Shown: positions 8,820 to 17,685, counted from the stretch's first letter. The stretch: DNA of 55,284 bases from Phenylobacterium sp. (GCF_016793225.1 NZ_JAEUMN010000039.1:1-55284), one strand, 5' to 3'. The notes: generated from the sequence alone by a model not told the origin. Numbers and translations: made by a program.

Positions 8820-9821
8820 TCAGGCCACCCGTACGCGCGCCGTGCTCTCCGGGAGGTCCTGGCCGAAGGCGCGCTGGAAGAACTCGGCCACCGTCCCGCG
8901 TTCGAGCTCGTCGCACTTGTTGAGGAACGTCATCCGGAACGCGAGGCCGATGTCGCCGCCGAAGATCTCGGCGTTCTGCGCCCAGGTGATCACGGTCCGC
9001 GGGCTCATGACCGTCGAGATGTCGCCGTTCATGAAGGCGTTCCGCGTCATGTCCGCGACCCGGACCATGGCGTTGATCGTGCGCTTGCCCTCGGCTGTCT
9101 GGTAGCCGGGCGCCTTGGCGAGCACGATCTCGGCTTCCACGTCGTGGCTGAGGTAGTTCAGCGTGGTCACGATGGACCAGCGGTCCATCTGCGCCTGATT
9201 GATCTGCTGCGTGCCGTGGTAGAGGCCGGTCGTGTCCCCCAGGCCGATGGTGTTCGTCGTGGCGAACAGCCGGAACCAGGGGTTCGAGCGGATCACGCGG
9301 TTCTGGTCGAGCAGCGTCAGCTTGCCCGACGCCTCCAGCACGCGCTGGATCACGAACATCACGTCGGGGCGGCCCGCGTCGTATTCGTCGAACACCAGCG
9401 CGATCGGCCGCTGGATCGCCCAGGGCAGCATGCCTTCCCGGAACTCGGTGACCTGCTTGCCGTCCTTCAGGACGATGGCGTCCTTGCCGACCAGGTCGAT
9501 CCGGCTGATGTGGCTGTCCAGGTTCACCCGGATCATCGGCCAGTTCAGGCGGGCGGCCACCTGCTCGATGTGCGTCGACTTGCCGGTGCCGTGATAGCCC
9601 TGGACCATCACGCGGCGGTCGCGCGCGAAGCCGGCGCAGATCGCCCGCGTCGTCTCGGGGTCGAACTTGTAGGCCTCGTCGATGTCGGGGACATGCGGGT
9701 CGCGCTCGGAGAACGCGGGCACCTTCATGTCGAAGTCGACGCCGAAGGTCGTACGTGCGTCGACCTCCCGGTCCGGCAGGAGCGAGATCAGCTTGTCTTC
9801 AGTGGTGTCGAAAGCAGCCAT
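8820..9821 (-). CDS. cobS: Cobaltochelatase-type AAA+ subunit CobS
   Basis: A 333-residue AAA+ ATPase of the MoxR-like group. Walker A is GYHGTGKST (residues 75-83), Walker B ALVFDEYD (141-148), and [11 protein letters not shown] (about 190) is the sensor-1 region. N-terminal [25 protein letters not shown] is typical of CobS. It forms hexameric rings that work with CobT on CobN in late cobalt insertion. Here it is 4.4 kb from cobT on the opposite strand rather than adjacent. The RBS is weak. Divergent from the NTF2-like gene with 107 bases between. Confidence 0.95.
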   Translation of the reverse strand: MAAFDTTEDKLISLLPDREVDARTTFGVDFDMKVPAFSERDPHVPDIDEAYKFDPETTRAICAGFARDRRVMVQGYHGTGKSTHIEQVAARLNWPMIRVNLDSHISRIDLVGKDAIVLKDGKQVTEFREGMLPWAIQRPIALVFDEYDAGRPDVMFVIQRVLEASGKLTLLDQNRVIRSNPWFRLFATTNTIGLGDTTGLYHGTQQINQAQMDRWSIVTTLNYLSHDVEAEIVLAKAPGYQTAEGKRTINAMVRVADMTRNAFMNGDISTVMSPRTVITWAQNAEIFGGDIGLAFRMTFLNKCDELERGTVAEFFQRAFGQDLPESTARVRVA

Positions 9822-9928
9822 GGCCGGCTCGGATTACAGGCTTGCCGTGACGTACGCAAACGGGTGTTTCATCCTGCGACGCACGACGGGGCCGCCATGG
9901 CCGCGCGCGGCGGGGAACGGAGGGGCCG

Positions 9929-10300
9929 ATGGCCGACAATGTCCAGGTCGTCCGCGATTTCATCGCCGCCTGGTCGCGGCTGGACGCAGCGGAGCTGGCG
10001 GCGTTCTTCACCGAGGACGGCGTCTACCACAACATGCCGGCCCGCCCCGTCGCGGGACGCGCGGCCGTGCAGGGGTTCATCGCCGGCTTCATCCGGGACT
10101 GGTCGGCGACCCAGTGGGACGTCCTGAACATCGTCGCCGCCGGCGACGTGGTGATCGCCGAGCGCCTGGACCGCACGCGGCTCGGCGACAAGGGGGTTGA
10201 CCTTCCCTGCTGCGGGGTGTTCGAAATGCAGGACGGAAAGATCAAGGTCTGGCGCGACTACTTCGACCTGGCGACGTACACACGGGCGCTGGGCGGCTGA
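9929..10300 (+). CDS. NTF2-like/limonene-epoxide-hydrolase-type protein
   Basis: A 123-residue single-domain protein: MADNVQVVRDFIAAWSRLDA, FFTEDGVYHNMPARPVAGR, ERLDR and KVWRDYFDLATY. The spacing of the Arg/Asp (ERLDR, about 79) and Asp residues (WRDYFD, about 110) recalls the Asp-Arg-Asp triad of limonene-1,2-epoxide hydrolase, within the SnoaL/NTF2 cone fold. It could be an epoxide hydrolase or a binding protein. GGAGGGG lies upstream of the ATG. The next gene starts 12 bases after its stop, so the two are probably one operon with the dioxygenase. Confidence 0.8.
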   Translation: MADNVQVVRDFIAAWSRLDAAELAAFFTEDGVYHNMPARPVAGRAAVQGFIAGFIRDWSATQWDVLNIVAAGDVVIAERLDRTRLGDKGVDLPCCGVFEMQDGKIKVWRDYFDLATYTRALGG

Positions 10301-10312
10301 GGAGGGATCGTC

Positions 10313-11179
10313 ATGGCGGACGGCGCGGCGGCGAACATCATCCAGGTGCGGCCTGAGCCCAGCGGCTTCGGGGCGGAGGTCACGGGCGTCGACCTGTCGC
10401 GGCCGCTCCCGCCGGCGGCCCTGGCGGCGATCCGCGAGGCCTGGAGCGCGCACGCGGTCCTGTCCTTCCCCGACCAGCCGCTCACCCTCGAGCAACTCGA
10501 GGCGTTCACGCTCCAGGTGGGCCCCTTCGGCGCGGACCCCTTCATCGCGCCGATGCCCGGACACCCCAACGTGCTGGAGCTGCGCCGCGAGCCGGACGAG
10601 AAGGCGCCCAACTTCGGGGGCGGCTGGCATTCGGACTGGAGCTTCCAGCCGGCTCCGCCCTCGGCGACGATCCTGCGCTCGGAGGTGACCCCTCCCGTCG
10701 GCGGCGACACGCTGTTCGCGGACGCCGCGCGGGCCTACGACGACCTCTCGGACACCATGAAGGCGATGCTGGCGCCGCTGCGGGCGATCCACTCCGCGAC
10801 GCGTCCCTATGGGGCGAACGGCATGTTCGCCCGCGAGACCGAGAAGCGGGCCATGACCATCCTGTCCGGTCCGGAGGCCGACAAGACCCATCCTCATCCG
10901 CTGGTCCGCACGCATCCAGTGACGGGTCGCAAGGCGCTGTTCGTCAGCCCGACCTACACGGTGGGCGTCGAGGGCCTGACCGAGATGGAGACCGATGCGA
11001 TCCTCGGGTTCCTCTACAAGCACCTGCTGCAGGACAAGTATCGCTATCGCCACAAGTGGCGGCCCGGGATGCTGCTGATGTGGGACAACCGCTGCACCAT
11101 GCACTTCGCCGAGGGCGGCTACGACGGCCACCTGCGGGTCATGCACCGCACCACCGTCGCCGGCGACGTCCCGGTCTGA
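10313..11179 (+). CDS. TauD/TfdA family Fe(II)/2-oxoglutarate dioxygenase
   Basis: A 288-residue protein. The metal-binding facial triad is visible: GGGWHSDWSF gives His106 and Asp108, and MHFAEGG near residue 264 gives the distal His; the C-terminal LRVMHRTTVAGD holds the arginine that usually binds 2-oxoglutarate. It opens with SGFGAEVTGVDLSRPL, as in alpha-ketoglutarate-dependent taurine and 2,4-D dioxygenases. The substrate cannot be read from the sequence; no sulfonate ABC transporter is adjacent. GGAGGG precedes the ATG. It follows the NTF2-like gene by 12 bases and is convergent with the MFS gene. Confidence 0.9.
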   Translation: MADGAAANIIQVRPEPSGFGAEVTGVDLSRPLPPAALAAIREAWSAHAVLSFPDQPLTLEQLEAFTLQVGPFGADPFIAPMPGHPNVLELRREPDEKAPNFGGGWHSDWSFQPAPPSATILRSEVTPPVGGDTLFADAARAYDDLSDTMKAMLAPLRAIHSATRPYGANGMFARETEKRAMTILSGPEADKTHPHPLVRTHPVTGRKALFVSPTYTVGVEGLTEMETDAILGFLYKHLLQDKYRYRHKWRPGMLLMWDNRCTMHFAEGGYDGHLRVMHRTTVAGDVPV

Positions 11180-11218
11180 AACCCGCCGGGAGACCTCGCA
11201 GGTCCGGCGCCGGCAGCC

Positions 11219-12502
11219 TCATTCCGGCTCGCGCCGCTCCTTGAGCGGCAGCAGGCCCGCCAGACTCAGCACCCCTGCGGCGACGAGGTAGTAGCCGACC
11301 AGTGAGAGGCCTCCGTGGCCCGCCAGATACTGGGCGGCCATCGGCGCAAGACCGCCGCCGATGATTCCGCCCACGTTGAACGCTAGCGACGCCCCGGTGT
11401 AGCGGACCCGCGCCGGGAAGAGATCGGGCAGGAAGGCGCCCAGGGGGCCGTAGACGAAGCCCATGATGAAGAGCGCCATCGAGAGCCAGGCCCAGATCCA
11501 GGCCATCGACCCGGCTTCCATCATCGGGCCCATCAGGAAGCCGATCAGGACCGTGCCCGCGCAGCCGGCCATCAGCACCCAGCGCGGATTGGTGGCGTCC
11601 GACCAGTACCCCGCCGCGGCGATCCCGACGGCCAGGAAGGGGATCGCGCCCAGCTGCACGCCCAGGAACTCCGCGCGTCCATACCCGAGGGTGGTGGTGC
11701 CGTAGCCGAGGGTGAAGGCGGTCGACAGATAGAAGATCGCGAAACAGGCGACGACGGCGAACGTCCCGCCCAGCAGGGCGCCCGGGTGACGCTTCAGCGC
11801 CTCGGCCATGGGCACGTGGCTGGCCTCCCGCTCGGCCATCGCCTTCTGGAACGCCGGCGTCTCGCCGATCTTCAGGCGCACCCACAGGCCGAGCGCCACC
11901 AGGATCGCGCTGGCCAGGAAGGGCAGCCGCCAGCCCCACGCCTGGAAGTCCTCGGCGGTCAGCCAAAGTCCGAGCAGCAGGAAGAGCCCGTTCGACGCGA
12001 TGAATCCCACCGGCGCCCCGAACTGCGGGAACATGCCGAAGCGGGCCCGCCAGCCCGGCGGAGCGTTCTCGACGGCCAGGAGGGCCGCCCCGCCCCACTC
12101 GCCGCCCAGCCCGAAGCCCTGGCCGAAACGCAGCAGACACAGGAGCGCCGGGGCGATCCAGCCGGCCACCGCGTAGGTGGGCAGGAAGGCGATCAGGAGG
12201 GTCGACAGGCCCATGGTCAGCAGCGAGGCCACCAGCGTCGACTTCCGCCCGATGCGGTCCCCGAAGTGCCCGAAGAACGCCGCGCCCACCGGACGCGCGA
12301 AGAACGCCACCGCAAAGGTCGCGTAGCTCTGCAGCAGCTGGGCAGAGGGTGACGAGTTGGGGAAGAACAGCTGGGGGAACACCAGCGCGGCGGCGGTGCC
12401 GTAGATGTAGAAGTCGTAGAACTCCACCGCCGTGCCGGCGAGGCTCGCCCCCAGCACCCTTCGGTTCGAAGCGCTCCCCGCGCCGATGACGGTCGTGCTC
12501 AC
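11219..12502 (-). CDS. MFS transporter, metabolite:H+ symporter type
   Basis: A 427-residue integral membrane protein with about 12 hydrophobic segments. FGHFGDRIGRKSTL (about residue 75) is the conserved loop 2-3 motif of the major facilitator superfamily, and LGASLAGTAVEFYDFYIYGTAAALVFP is the N-terminus of the metabolite:H+ symporter (ShiA/ProP/KgtP-like) branch; the middle GEWGGAALLAVENAP also fits. The transported metabolite is unknown. I chose the GTG at 12502, which has GAGGGAG seven bases upstream; another GTG at 12523 would lengthen it by seven residues. Divergent from the aminotransferase gene. Confidence 0.9.
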   Translation of the reverse strand: MSTTVIGAGSASNRRVLGASLAGTAVEFYDFYIYGTAAALVFPQLFFPNSSPSAQLLQSYATFAVAFFARPVGAAFFGHFGDRIGRKSTLVASLLTMGLSTLLIAFLPTYAVAGWIAPALLCLLRFGQGFGLGGEWGGAALLAVENAPPGWRARFGMFPQFGAPVGFIASNGLFLLLGLWLTAEDFQAWGWRLPFLASAILVALGLWVRLKIGETPAFQKAMAEREASHVPMAEALKRHPGALLGGTFAVVACFAIFYLSTAFTLGYGTTTLGYGRAEFLGVQLGAIPFLAVGIAAAGYWSDATNPRWVLMAGCAGTVLIGFLMGPMMEAGSMAWIWAWLSMALFIMGFVYGPLGAFLPDLFPARVRYTGASLAFNVGGIIGGGLAPMAAQYLAGHGGLSLVGYYLVAAGVLSLAGLLPLKERREPE

Positions 12503-12597
12503 AGCCGGACTCCCTCGCTGCACGCGGCTTCGCCTCCGCTGTCTGTGCGGTCAAGGCCGCCAGAGCTCAGACTGGGCGTGGACTTCCCGGTACGGAG

Positions 12598-13755
12598 ATG
12601 TATCCAGCCGGAATGAGCGCCGAGATCGACCCGTTCTACGCCATCTCCATCTCCGGCCTAGCCCAGCGGCTGAAGGCGGAGGGTCGCTCGGTGATCCACA
12701 TGGAGTTCGGGCAGCCGTCGACCGGCGCGCCCAGGGCGGCGATCGCGCGCGCGCACGAGGTGCTGGACGCCGATGCGATGGGCTACTGGTCGAGCGATCC
12801 GCTGAAAGCCCGCATCTGCCGACACTACGCGGAGACGTACGGAGTCAGCGTCGAGCCGATCCAGATCACGCTCACCTGCGGAGCCTCGCCCGCGCTGGTG
12901 CTGGCGCTTTCGGCGACGTTCCAGCCCGGCGACGTCATCGCCATGGCGCGCCCCGGCTACGTGGCCTACCGCAACAACGTCAAGGCGCTGCACATGGTCC
13001 CGCTGGAGATCCCGTGCGGGCCCGAGACGCGCTACCAGCTGGACGCGGCGACGCTCGCCAGCCTAGACCCCGCGCCCGCCGGCGTGATCCTGGCGAGCCC
13101 TGCGAACCCCACCGGCACCATCATCCCGCCGCACGAGCTGGAGGCGATCGCACGGGTCTGCCGCGAACGCGGGATCCGGATCATCTCGGACGAGATCTAT
13201 CACGGCCTCAGCTACGGCGAGCGCACCCACTCCATGCTGGAGTACGAGCCGACGGCCATCGTCGTGAACAGCTTCTCGAAGTACTTCTCGATGGCCGGCT
13301 GGCGCCTGGGCTGGCTGATCGTGCCGCGCGCAGAGGCGGCGCGGGCGATCGCCTACATGGGCGCCTTGTTCCTGACCGCCCCTTCGCTGGCCCAGCACGC
13401 GGCGCTGGTGGCCATGGATTGCCGCGACGAGCTGGAGGGCCACCTGCAGACCTACCGCCGCAACCGGGAGCTTCTGCTCGATGCGCTCCCGCGCCTGGGT
13501 CTGAAGAAGATCGCGCCCCCGGACGGAGCGTTCTACGTCTACGCCGACGTCGGCGGGCTGACGGACGACAGCCTCGCCTTCTGCCGCCAGCTGCTGCAGG
13601 ACACCGGGGTCGCCACCGCGCCCGGTATCGACTTCGATCCCGTCGACGGGCGGCGCTTCATCCGCCTCAGCTTCGCGGTCTCGACGCCCGAGATCGAGGA
13701 GGCGATCCGCCGCCTGACTCCGTGGTTCGAGGCGGCGTGGGCCAAGGCCGCCTGA
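12598..13755 (+). CDS. Class I/II PLP-dependent aminotransferase
   Basis: A 385-residue fold-type I enzyme. ASPANPTGT (near 165) and SDEIYHGLSYG (near 200) bind the cofactor, and the Schiff-base lysine is in NSFSKYFSMAGWRLGW (about Lys228); the C-terminal RRFIRLSFA holds the substrate-carboxylate arginine. Related to aspartate/aromatic aminotransferases; substrate not predictable. The start is uncertain: the ATG at 12598 sits directly after a GGAG, and an in-frame ATG at 12613 (MSAEIDPFYAIS) is 15 bases after it; neither spacing is ideal. A paralogous family member is at 39502. Confidence 0.88.
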   Translation: MYPAGMSAEIDPFYAISISGLAQRLKAEGRSVIHMEFGQPSTGAPRAAIARAHEVLDADAMGYWSSDPLKARICRHYAETYGVSVEPIQITLTCGASPALVLALSATFQPGDVIAMARPGYVAYRNNVKALHMVPLEIPCGPETRYQLDAATLASLDPAPAGVILASPANPTGTIIPPHELEAIARVCRERGIRIISDEIYHGLSYGERTHSMLEYEPTAIVVNSFSKYFSMAGWRLGWLIVPRAEAARAIAYMGALFLTAPSLAQHAALVAMDCRDELEGHLQTYRRNRELLLDALPRLGLKKIAPPDGAFYVYADVGGLTDDSLAFCRQLLQDTGVATAPGIDFDPVDGRRFIRLSFAVSTPEIEEAIRRLTPWFEAAWAKAA

Positions 13756-13770
13756 CGGCGCGCCGCGCCC

Positions 13771-14160
13771 TTACTGCGCCGCAGCTCCGACGGCGCCGGT
13801 GACGGCCGCCCGTGCGGCGCATTGCGCCAGCGCCTGACGCGTCTCGGGGTTCAGCGCCTCCGCGTTCCGGGCGGCGGCCTCGATGGAGCCCGTGCGGACG
13901 GTCTCGACGACCACCTTGGAGAGCGCTTCGAGCTGGCCGGCATCCAGTTTCGACCCCAGCCGCTCGTCGATGCAGCCGCAGAAGGCCTCGCTCTGGCCCG
14001 CGATCGTGCAGGCGGTCTTCACGCCCACCATGCCGCTCGCCGTCTGCGCGGCCTCCTTGGCGAAGTCGTCGGCGGTCTGCTTCACGGCCGTCCCGGCGCC
14101 TTCGCAGGCCGTGAGCGCAAGCGCAGCCAGGACTACCCCAGCCGCCCGAAGGTCGAACAT
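13771..14160 (-). CDS. Small putative lipoprotein
   Basis: A 129-residue protein with a short hydrophobic leader and lipobox LTAC (Cys19). The mature part is alanine-rich and helical, with KTACTIAGQSEAFCGCIDERLG, a cysteine-containing segment seen in small exported Caulobacterales proteins, and no recognised catalytic motif. I do not know its function. The start at 14160 has GAGAGGAG eight bases upstream. It is convergent with the aminotransferase (15-base gap) and divergent from the HTH regulator gene. Confidence 0.75.
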   Translation of the reverse strand: MFDLRAAGVVLAALALTACEGAGTAVKQTADDFAKEAAQTASGMVGVKTACTIAGQSEAFCGCIDERLGSKLDAGQLEALSKVVVETVRTGSIEAAARNAEALNPETRQALAQCAARAAVTGAVGAAAQ

Positions 14161-14264
14161 CGATTGAGCTCCTCTCGACGGTGCAGCTGCTGAGATGGGA
14201 AGCCGTGACCCGGATCGCATCCGGGGACCACCAACTTCCCTGAGAGACGCCGTTTGACTCCGTA

Positions 14265-14306
14265 ATGTTCCCATGAAACGCTCATATGAGGAGCGATAAG
14301 GAACAT
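14265..14306. promoter_or_regulatory. Co-centred dyad symmetry over the regulator's translation start region
   Basis: ATGTTCC (14265-14271) and GGAACAT (14300-14306) flank a perfect 10-bp palindrome CTCATATGAG (14281-14290), and both dyads share the same centre. The site ends one base before the ATG of the HTH gene at 14308 and includes its AAGGAA ribosome binding site. It could be an autoregulatory operator, or in mRNA a stem that covers the RBS. Confidence 0.55.
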
Positions 14307-14307
14307 C

Positions 14308-14721
14308 ATGTCCGAAGAGGTCTATACCGTCGAGCAGTTCGCCGAGCGGCTGAGCCTCCATCCGAAGACGGTTCTCCGCTTCATCCGCGAGGGCCGCGTG
14401 CGCGCCGTGAAGGTGGGGCGATCCTACCGGATCCTCCGCTCGGACCTGGAGGCCATGATCGGCGCCCATGGGGCCGCGCCGAAGGCGTCGTCGATCCGCG
14501 TCACCAGCATCGTGGACATCGATGGGGTCGAGCCGGACCGTGCGCAGTGGCTGGCGCGGCAGATCACGGCCGCGCGCCTGAGCGGTCGGGGGCACGCCGA
14601 CCCGATGAGCCTGGACGTGGCGCACGATCCCGCGGGACGGCGGTTGAAGGTCATCATGGTGGGCGCGCCGGACGACGTCGCGGCGATGCTTCAGTTGCTG
14701 CGGTTCATAGGGGAGGCCTGA
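14308..14721 (+). CDS. Excisionase-type HTH DNA-binding protein with extra C-terminal domain
   Basis: A 137-residue protein. Residues 5-52 (YTVEQFAERLSLHPKTVLRF, then GRVRAVKVGRSYRILRSDLE) are a MerR-like winged helix of the excisionase family. Residues about 60-137 form a separate domain of mixed alpha/beta character ending in DVAAMLQLLRFIGEA that I do not recognise; it may sense a ligand or mediate dimerisation. There is no integrase nearby, so it is more likely a transcription factor than a phage excisionase. It heads a run of four closely spaced genes; the next starts four bases after its stop. A strong dyad overlaps its start. Confidence 0.8.
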   Translation: MSEEVYTVEQFAERLSLHPKTVLRFIREGRVRAVKVGRSYRILRSDLEAMIGAHGAAPKASSIRVTSIVDIDGVEPDRAQWLARQITAARLSGRGHADPMSLDVAHDPAGRRLKVIMVGAPDDVAAMLQLLRFIGEA

Positions 14722-14725
14722 GCCC

Positions 14726-15589
14726 ATGACTGCGATCTGGAAGACGCCGGCGGGCGGCGAGGCGGTCCGCACCCGCTACCGCGAGTTCCTCACCCACTGG
14801 CCCGTCCCGCACGAGCATTTGCGGATCCCGACCTCGCAGGGCGAGACCTTTGTCGTCGCCAGCGGGCCGTCCGATGCGCCGGCGGTGCTGCTGCTGCACG
14901 GGTCGGTGTCGAACGCGGCGAGCTGGATGGGCGACGTGGTCCACCTGGCGCAGCGCTTCCGCGTCTACGCGGTGGACATGATCGGCGAGCCGGGACTGTC
15001 GGCCGAGAGCCGCCCGACGCTGGCCAGCGGAGTCTACGCCGGATGGCTGGGCGAGGTGATGTCGGGCCTGGGCGTCGAGCGCGCCGCGCTCGTCGGGATT
15101 TCGCTGGGCGGCTGGCTGGCCCTGCAGTTCGCGACCGCCAACTCCGGACAGGTGACGGCGCTCGCGCTGCTGTGCCCGGGCGGGGTCGGGCGGCACAAGA
15201 ACGTGCTGATCTGGGCGCTGCCGCTGCTGATGCTGGGGCCCTGGGGACGGCGCAAGGCGACGGAGAAGATCCTGGGCCCGGCGCCGCCCGGCGATCCGTC
15301 GCCCGAGGCGGTCGCCTTCGGCGAGTTCATGCAGCTGATCTTCGCCAACTTCCGCCCGCGGACCGAGGCGCTGCCGCCCTTCGACGACGCGGCGCTGGCG
15401 CGGCTTGCGATGCCGGTGCAGGTCATCCTGGGCGCCAAGGACGCGATGATCGACTCGGCCGGCACGCGGGACCGGCTGCAACGGCTTGCGCCGCAGACCG
15501 AGGTGATCTGGCTGCCCGACGCCGGCCACATGCTGATCAACCACGGGGCCGGGATCGAGCGCTTCCTGCGCAAGGCCGTGGGGTCGTGA
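14726..15589 (+). CDS. Alpha/beta-fold hydrolase
   Basis: A 287-residue hydrolase. AVLLLHGSVSNAASW (about 50) forms the oxyanion loop, LVGISLGGWLAL (about 120) carries the serine nucleophile, and the acid and histidine are in GAKDAMID (about 237) and PDAGHMLINHG (about 267). No signal peptide, so it is probably cytoplasmic. The substrate is unknown; candidates include esters or C-C bonds. Its RBS (GGGGAGG) lies in the end of the regulator gene, and its stop overlaps the GTG of the DUF4180 gene, suggesting one transcript with both. Confidence 0.87.
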   Translation: MTAIWKTPAGGEAVRTRYREFLTHWPVPHEHLRIPTSQGETFVVASGPSDAPAVLLLHGSVSNAASWMGDVVHLAQRFRVYAVDMIGEPGLSAESRPTLASGVYAGWLGEVMSGLGVERAALVGISLGGWLALQFATANSGQVTALALLCPGGVGRHKNVLIWALPLLMLGPWGRRKATEKILGPAPPGDPSPEAVAFGEFMQLIFANFRPRTEALPPFDDAALARLAMPVQVILGAKDAMIDSAGTRDRLQRLAPQTEVIWLPDAGHMLINHGAGIERFLRKAVGS

Positions 15590-15957
15590 CCGGCCGGGTG
15601 GAGACCATCGCCGGCGTCGCGGTGTACGTGTGCGATCGGGAGGGGCCGCCCCTCGACGGCGAACGCGCCGCGAGCGACATCCTTGGCGACATGTTCGGCT
15701 GCGAGGCCAAGGTGGCCGCCATCCCCGTCGAGCGGCTGGGGGAGGGGTTCCTCACCCTCTCGACCCGGCTGGCCGGCGAGGTGACCCAGAAGTTCGTCAA
15801 CTACGGGCGGCAGGTGGTGTTCGTGGGCGACGTCTCGGCGGCGGTGGCGCGCAGCGACGCGCTTCGCGACTACGTCCGCGAATGCAATCGCGGCCGCCAC
15901 GTCTGGTTCGTGGCCGACATGGGCGAACTGGAGGCGAAACTGGCCGGAGCGCGCTAG
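15586..15957 (+). CDS. DUF4180 domain-containing protein
   Basis: A 123-residue protein starting at a GTG that overlaps the hydrolase stop (GTGA). The segments LSTRLAGEVTQKFVNYGRQVVFVGD and SDALRDYVRECNRGRHVWFV match the DUF4180 family, whose function is unknown. The fold looks like alternating strands and helices, and the conserved KFVNY and ESNRGR-like motifs suggest a binding surface. No signal peptide or membrane segment. A clear Shine-Dalgarno is lacking, so translation is likely coupled to the hydrolase. Confidence 0.82.
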   Translation: MTGRVETIAGVAVYVCDREGPPLDGERAASDILGDMFGCEAKVAAIPVERLGEGFLTLSTRLAGEVTQKFVNYGRQVVFVGDVSAAVARSDALRDYVRECNRGRHVWFVADMGELEAKLAGAR

Positions 15958-15967
15958 AGGAGGCGGC

Positions 15968-16627
15968 ATGCGCCTCTACCTTGCCTCCAGCCGGACCGGC
16001 GACGCCTTCCCGGAACTGCTCCGAATGGCGGGCCCCGGGGCGCGGGTCGCGGTCGTCTCCAACGCCGTGGACTTCATCCCCGACGCCGACCGCGCGGCCT
16101 ATGCGCGAAACGTCTCGGACCCCGTGGCGGAGTTCCGGGCGGCGGGGTTCGACGCCTACGACCTGGACCTGCGCGGGTTCTTCCGCCGGCCGCAGGCTCT
16201 GCTGGAGGAACTGGAACGGACCCGGCTCGTCTGGGCGACGGGCGGCAACGCCTTCCTGCTCCGCCGCGCCATGCGGCAGAGCGGGTTCGATGCGATCGCG
16301 CCGGGCCTGATCTGGGCCGGGCGGCTGGTCTATGGCGGGTGGAGCGCAGGGGCGTGCGTGGCCGCGCCGAGCCTGCGTGGCCTGGAGATCATGGACGATC
16401 CTGCGGTCCTGGCGGATGGCTACGATCCGGGGGTCGTCTGGGAAGGGCTGGGCCTCGTCGATGCGGCCATCGTCCCGCACTACCGTTCGGACCACGCCGA
16501 GGCCGAGGCGGCCGGCCGCGCGGCCGCCTGGATGGCCGAGAACCGCGTCCCGCATCGCACGCTGCGCGACGGCGACGTACTGATCCAGAACGGCGAGATG
16601 CTGGAACTGCACGCCGGCCGCCCTTGA
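15968..16627 (+). CDS. pepE: Peptidase E (S51 family) homologue
   Basis: A 219-residue protein of the class-I-glutamine-amidotransferase-like fold. The nucleophile serine is in YGGWSAGACV (about Ser126), the usual PepE position, followed by a Gly/Asp region (GLGLVDAAIVPHYRSD) with the His near 167. Known members cleave N-terminal aspartyl dipeptides in the cytoplasm. The N-terminus MRLYLASSRTGD differs in detail from E. coli PepE, so substrate specificity is open. GAGGAGG precedes the ATG. It is the last gene of the regulator run; the aldo/keto reductase starts 54 bases later. Confidence 0.85.
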   Translation: MRLYLASSRTGDAFPELLRMAGPGARVAVVSNAVDFIPDADRAAYARNVSDPVAEFRAAGFDAYDLDLRGFFRRPQALLEELERTRLVWATGGNAFLLRRAMRQSGFDAIAPGLIWAGRLVYGGWSAGACVAAPSLRGLEIMDDPAVLADGYDPGVVWEGLGLVDAAIVPHYRSDHAEAEAAGRAAAWMAENRVPHRTLRDGDVLIQNGEMLELHAGRP

Positions 16628-16680
16628 CGGCCGCCCGCCCGGCGCCCTCTCTCGGCGTCCGCAACAGTGAGGAAGACGCC

Positions 16681-17685
16681 ATGCAGAAGCGCCGTATCGG
16701 TCAGTTCGAGGTCTCGGCCATCGGGCTGGGCTGCATGAGCCTCTCCCACGCCTACGGCAGCCCGCCGCCGCGCGAGCGGGCCGAGGCCGTGCTGCTGGGC
16801 GCGCTGGACGCCGGCTACACCTTCTTCGACACCGCGGCCGTCTACGGCCTGGGCCACAACGAGACCCTGGTCGGCGAGGTCCTGGGGCCGCATCGGGACC
16901 GGTACGTGCTGGCGTCGAAGTGCGGGATCACGGACGCGACGGGCACGCAGCGGGGCATCGACGGCCGGCCCGACACCATCAAGGCTGTCTGCGACGTCAG
17001 CCTGCGGCGGCTGAAGACGGACGTCATCGACCTCTACTACCTGCACCGCTGGGACCAGCGCGTCCCGATCGAGGACAGCGTGGGCGCGCTCGGCGACCTC
17101 GTGAAGGCCGGCAAGATCCGGGCGATCGGCCTCTCGGAAGTCTCCGCCCCCACGCTGCGGCGCGCCCACGCCGAGCATCCGATCGCCGCGCTCCAGACGG
17201 AGTACTCCCCCTGGACCCGCAACCCCGAGATCGCGGTGCTGGACGCCTGCCGCGAACTGGATGTGGCGTTCGTCGCGTTCTCACCGGTGGGCCGCGGCTT
17301 CCTCGCCGGCGAGTCGCACGATCCGTCGCGGCTGGAGGACGGCGATTTCCGCAAGACCATGCCGCGCTGGCAGGGCGCGGCGCTGGAGTCCAACCTGCGC
17401 CTCTACGCCCGCTTCAAGCAGATCGCCGACGACGAGGGCATGACGACGGCGCAGCTTTGCCTTGCCTGGCTCCTCGCCAAGGGCCCGGACATCATCCCGA
17501 TCCCCGGAACGACCAACCCCGACCACATGCGGGAAGACGCCGCTGCGGCCGGGGTCACCTTGTCGCCCGAAGGCATGACACGGGTCGACGAGGCGGTGAA
17601 CGGCGAGACCGTCGCCGGCTCGCGCTATCCACCGGCCCTGCAGGCCTCGGTGGACACCGAGCGGATGCCCACCGAGGCCGCCTAG
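16681..17685 (+). CDS. Aldo/keto reductase
   Basis: A 334-residue TIM-barrel NADPH-dependent oxidoreductase. The catalytic tetrad can be read as Asp50, Tyr55, Lys80 and His122 (FFDTAAVYG, LASKCG, YYLHRWD). The C-terminal IIPIPGTTNPDHMREDAAA is the cofactor-binding end. The length matches the AKR13/YakC-like group of soluble reductases that act on aldehydes. The ATG at 16681 follows GAGGAAG. A leftward gene is not coupled; it may form its own unit. The following 197 bases (17686-17882) hold nothing I recognise. Confidence 0.92.
   Translation: MQKRRIGQFEVSAIGLGCMSLSHAYGSPPPRERAEAVLLGALDAGYTFFDTAAVYGLGHNETLVGEVLGPHRDRYVLASKCGITDATGTQRGIDGRPDTIKAVCDVSLRRLKTDVIDLYYLHRWDQRVPIEDSVGALGDLVKAGKIRAIGLSEVSAPTLRRAHAEHPIAALQTEYSPWTRNPEIAVLDACRELDVAFVAFSPVGRGFLAGESHDPSRLEDGDFRKTMPRWQGAALESNLRLYARFKQIADDEGMTTAQLCLAWLLAKGPDIIPIPGTTNPDHMREDAAAAGVTLSPEGMTRVDEAVNGETVAGSRYPPALQASVDTERMPTEAA

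Noticed and set aside
14308-14721. Phage excisionase marking an integrated element
   Set aside because: No integrase, attachment-site repeat, tRNA or phage gene is near, and the neighbours are metabolic genes.
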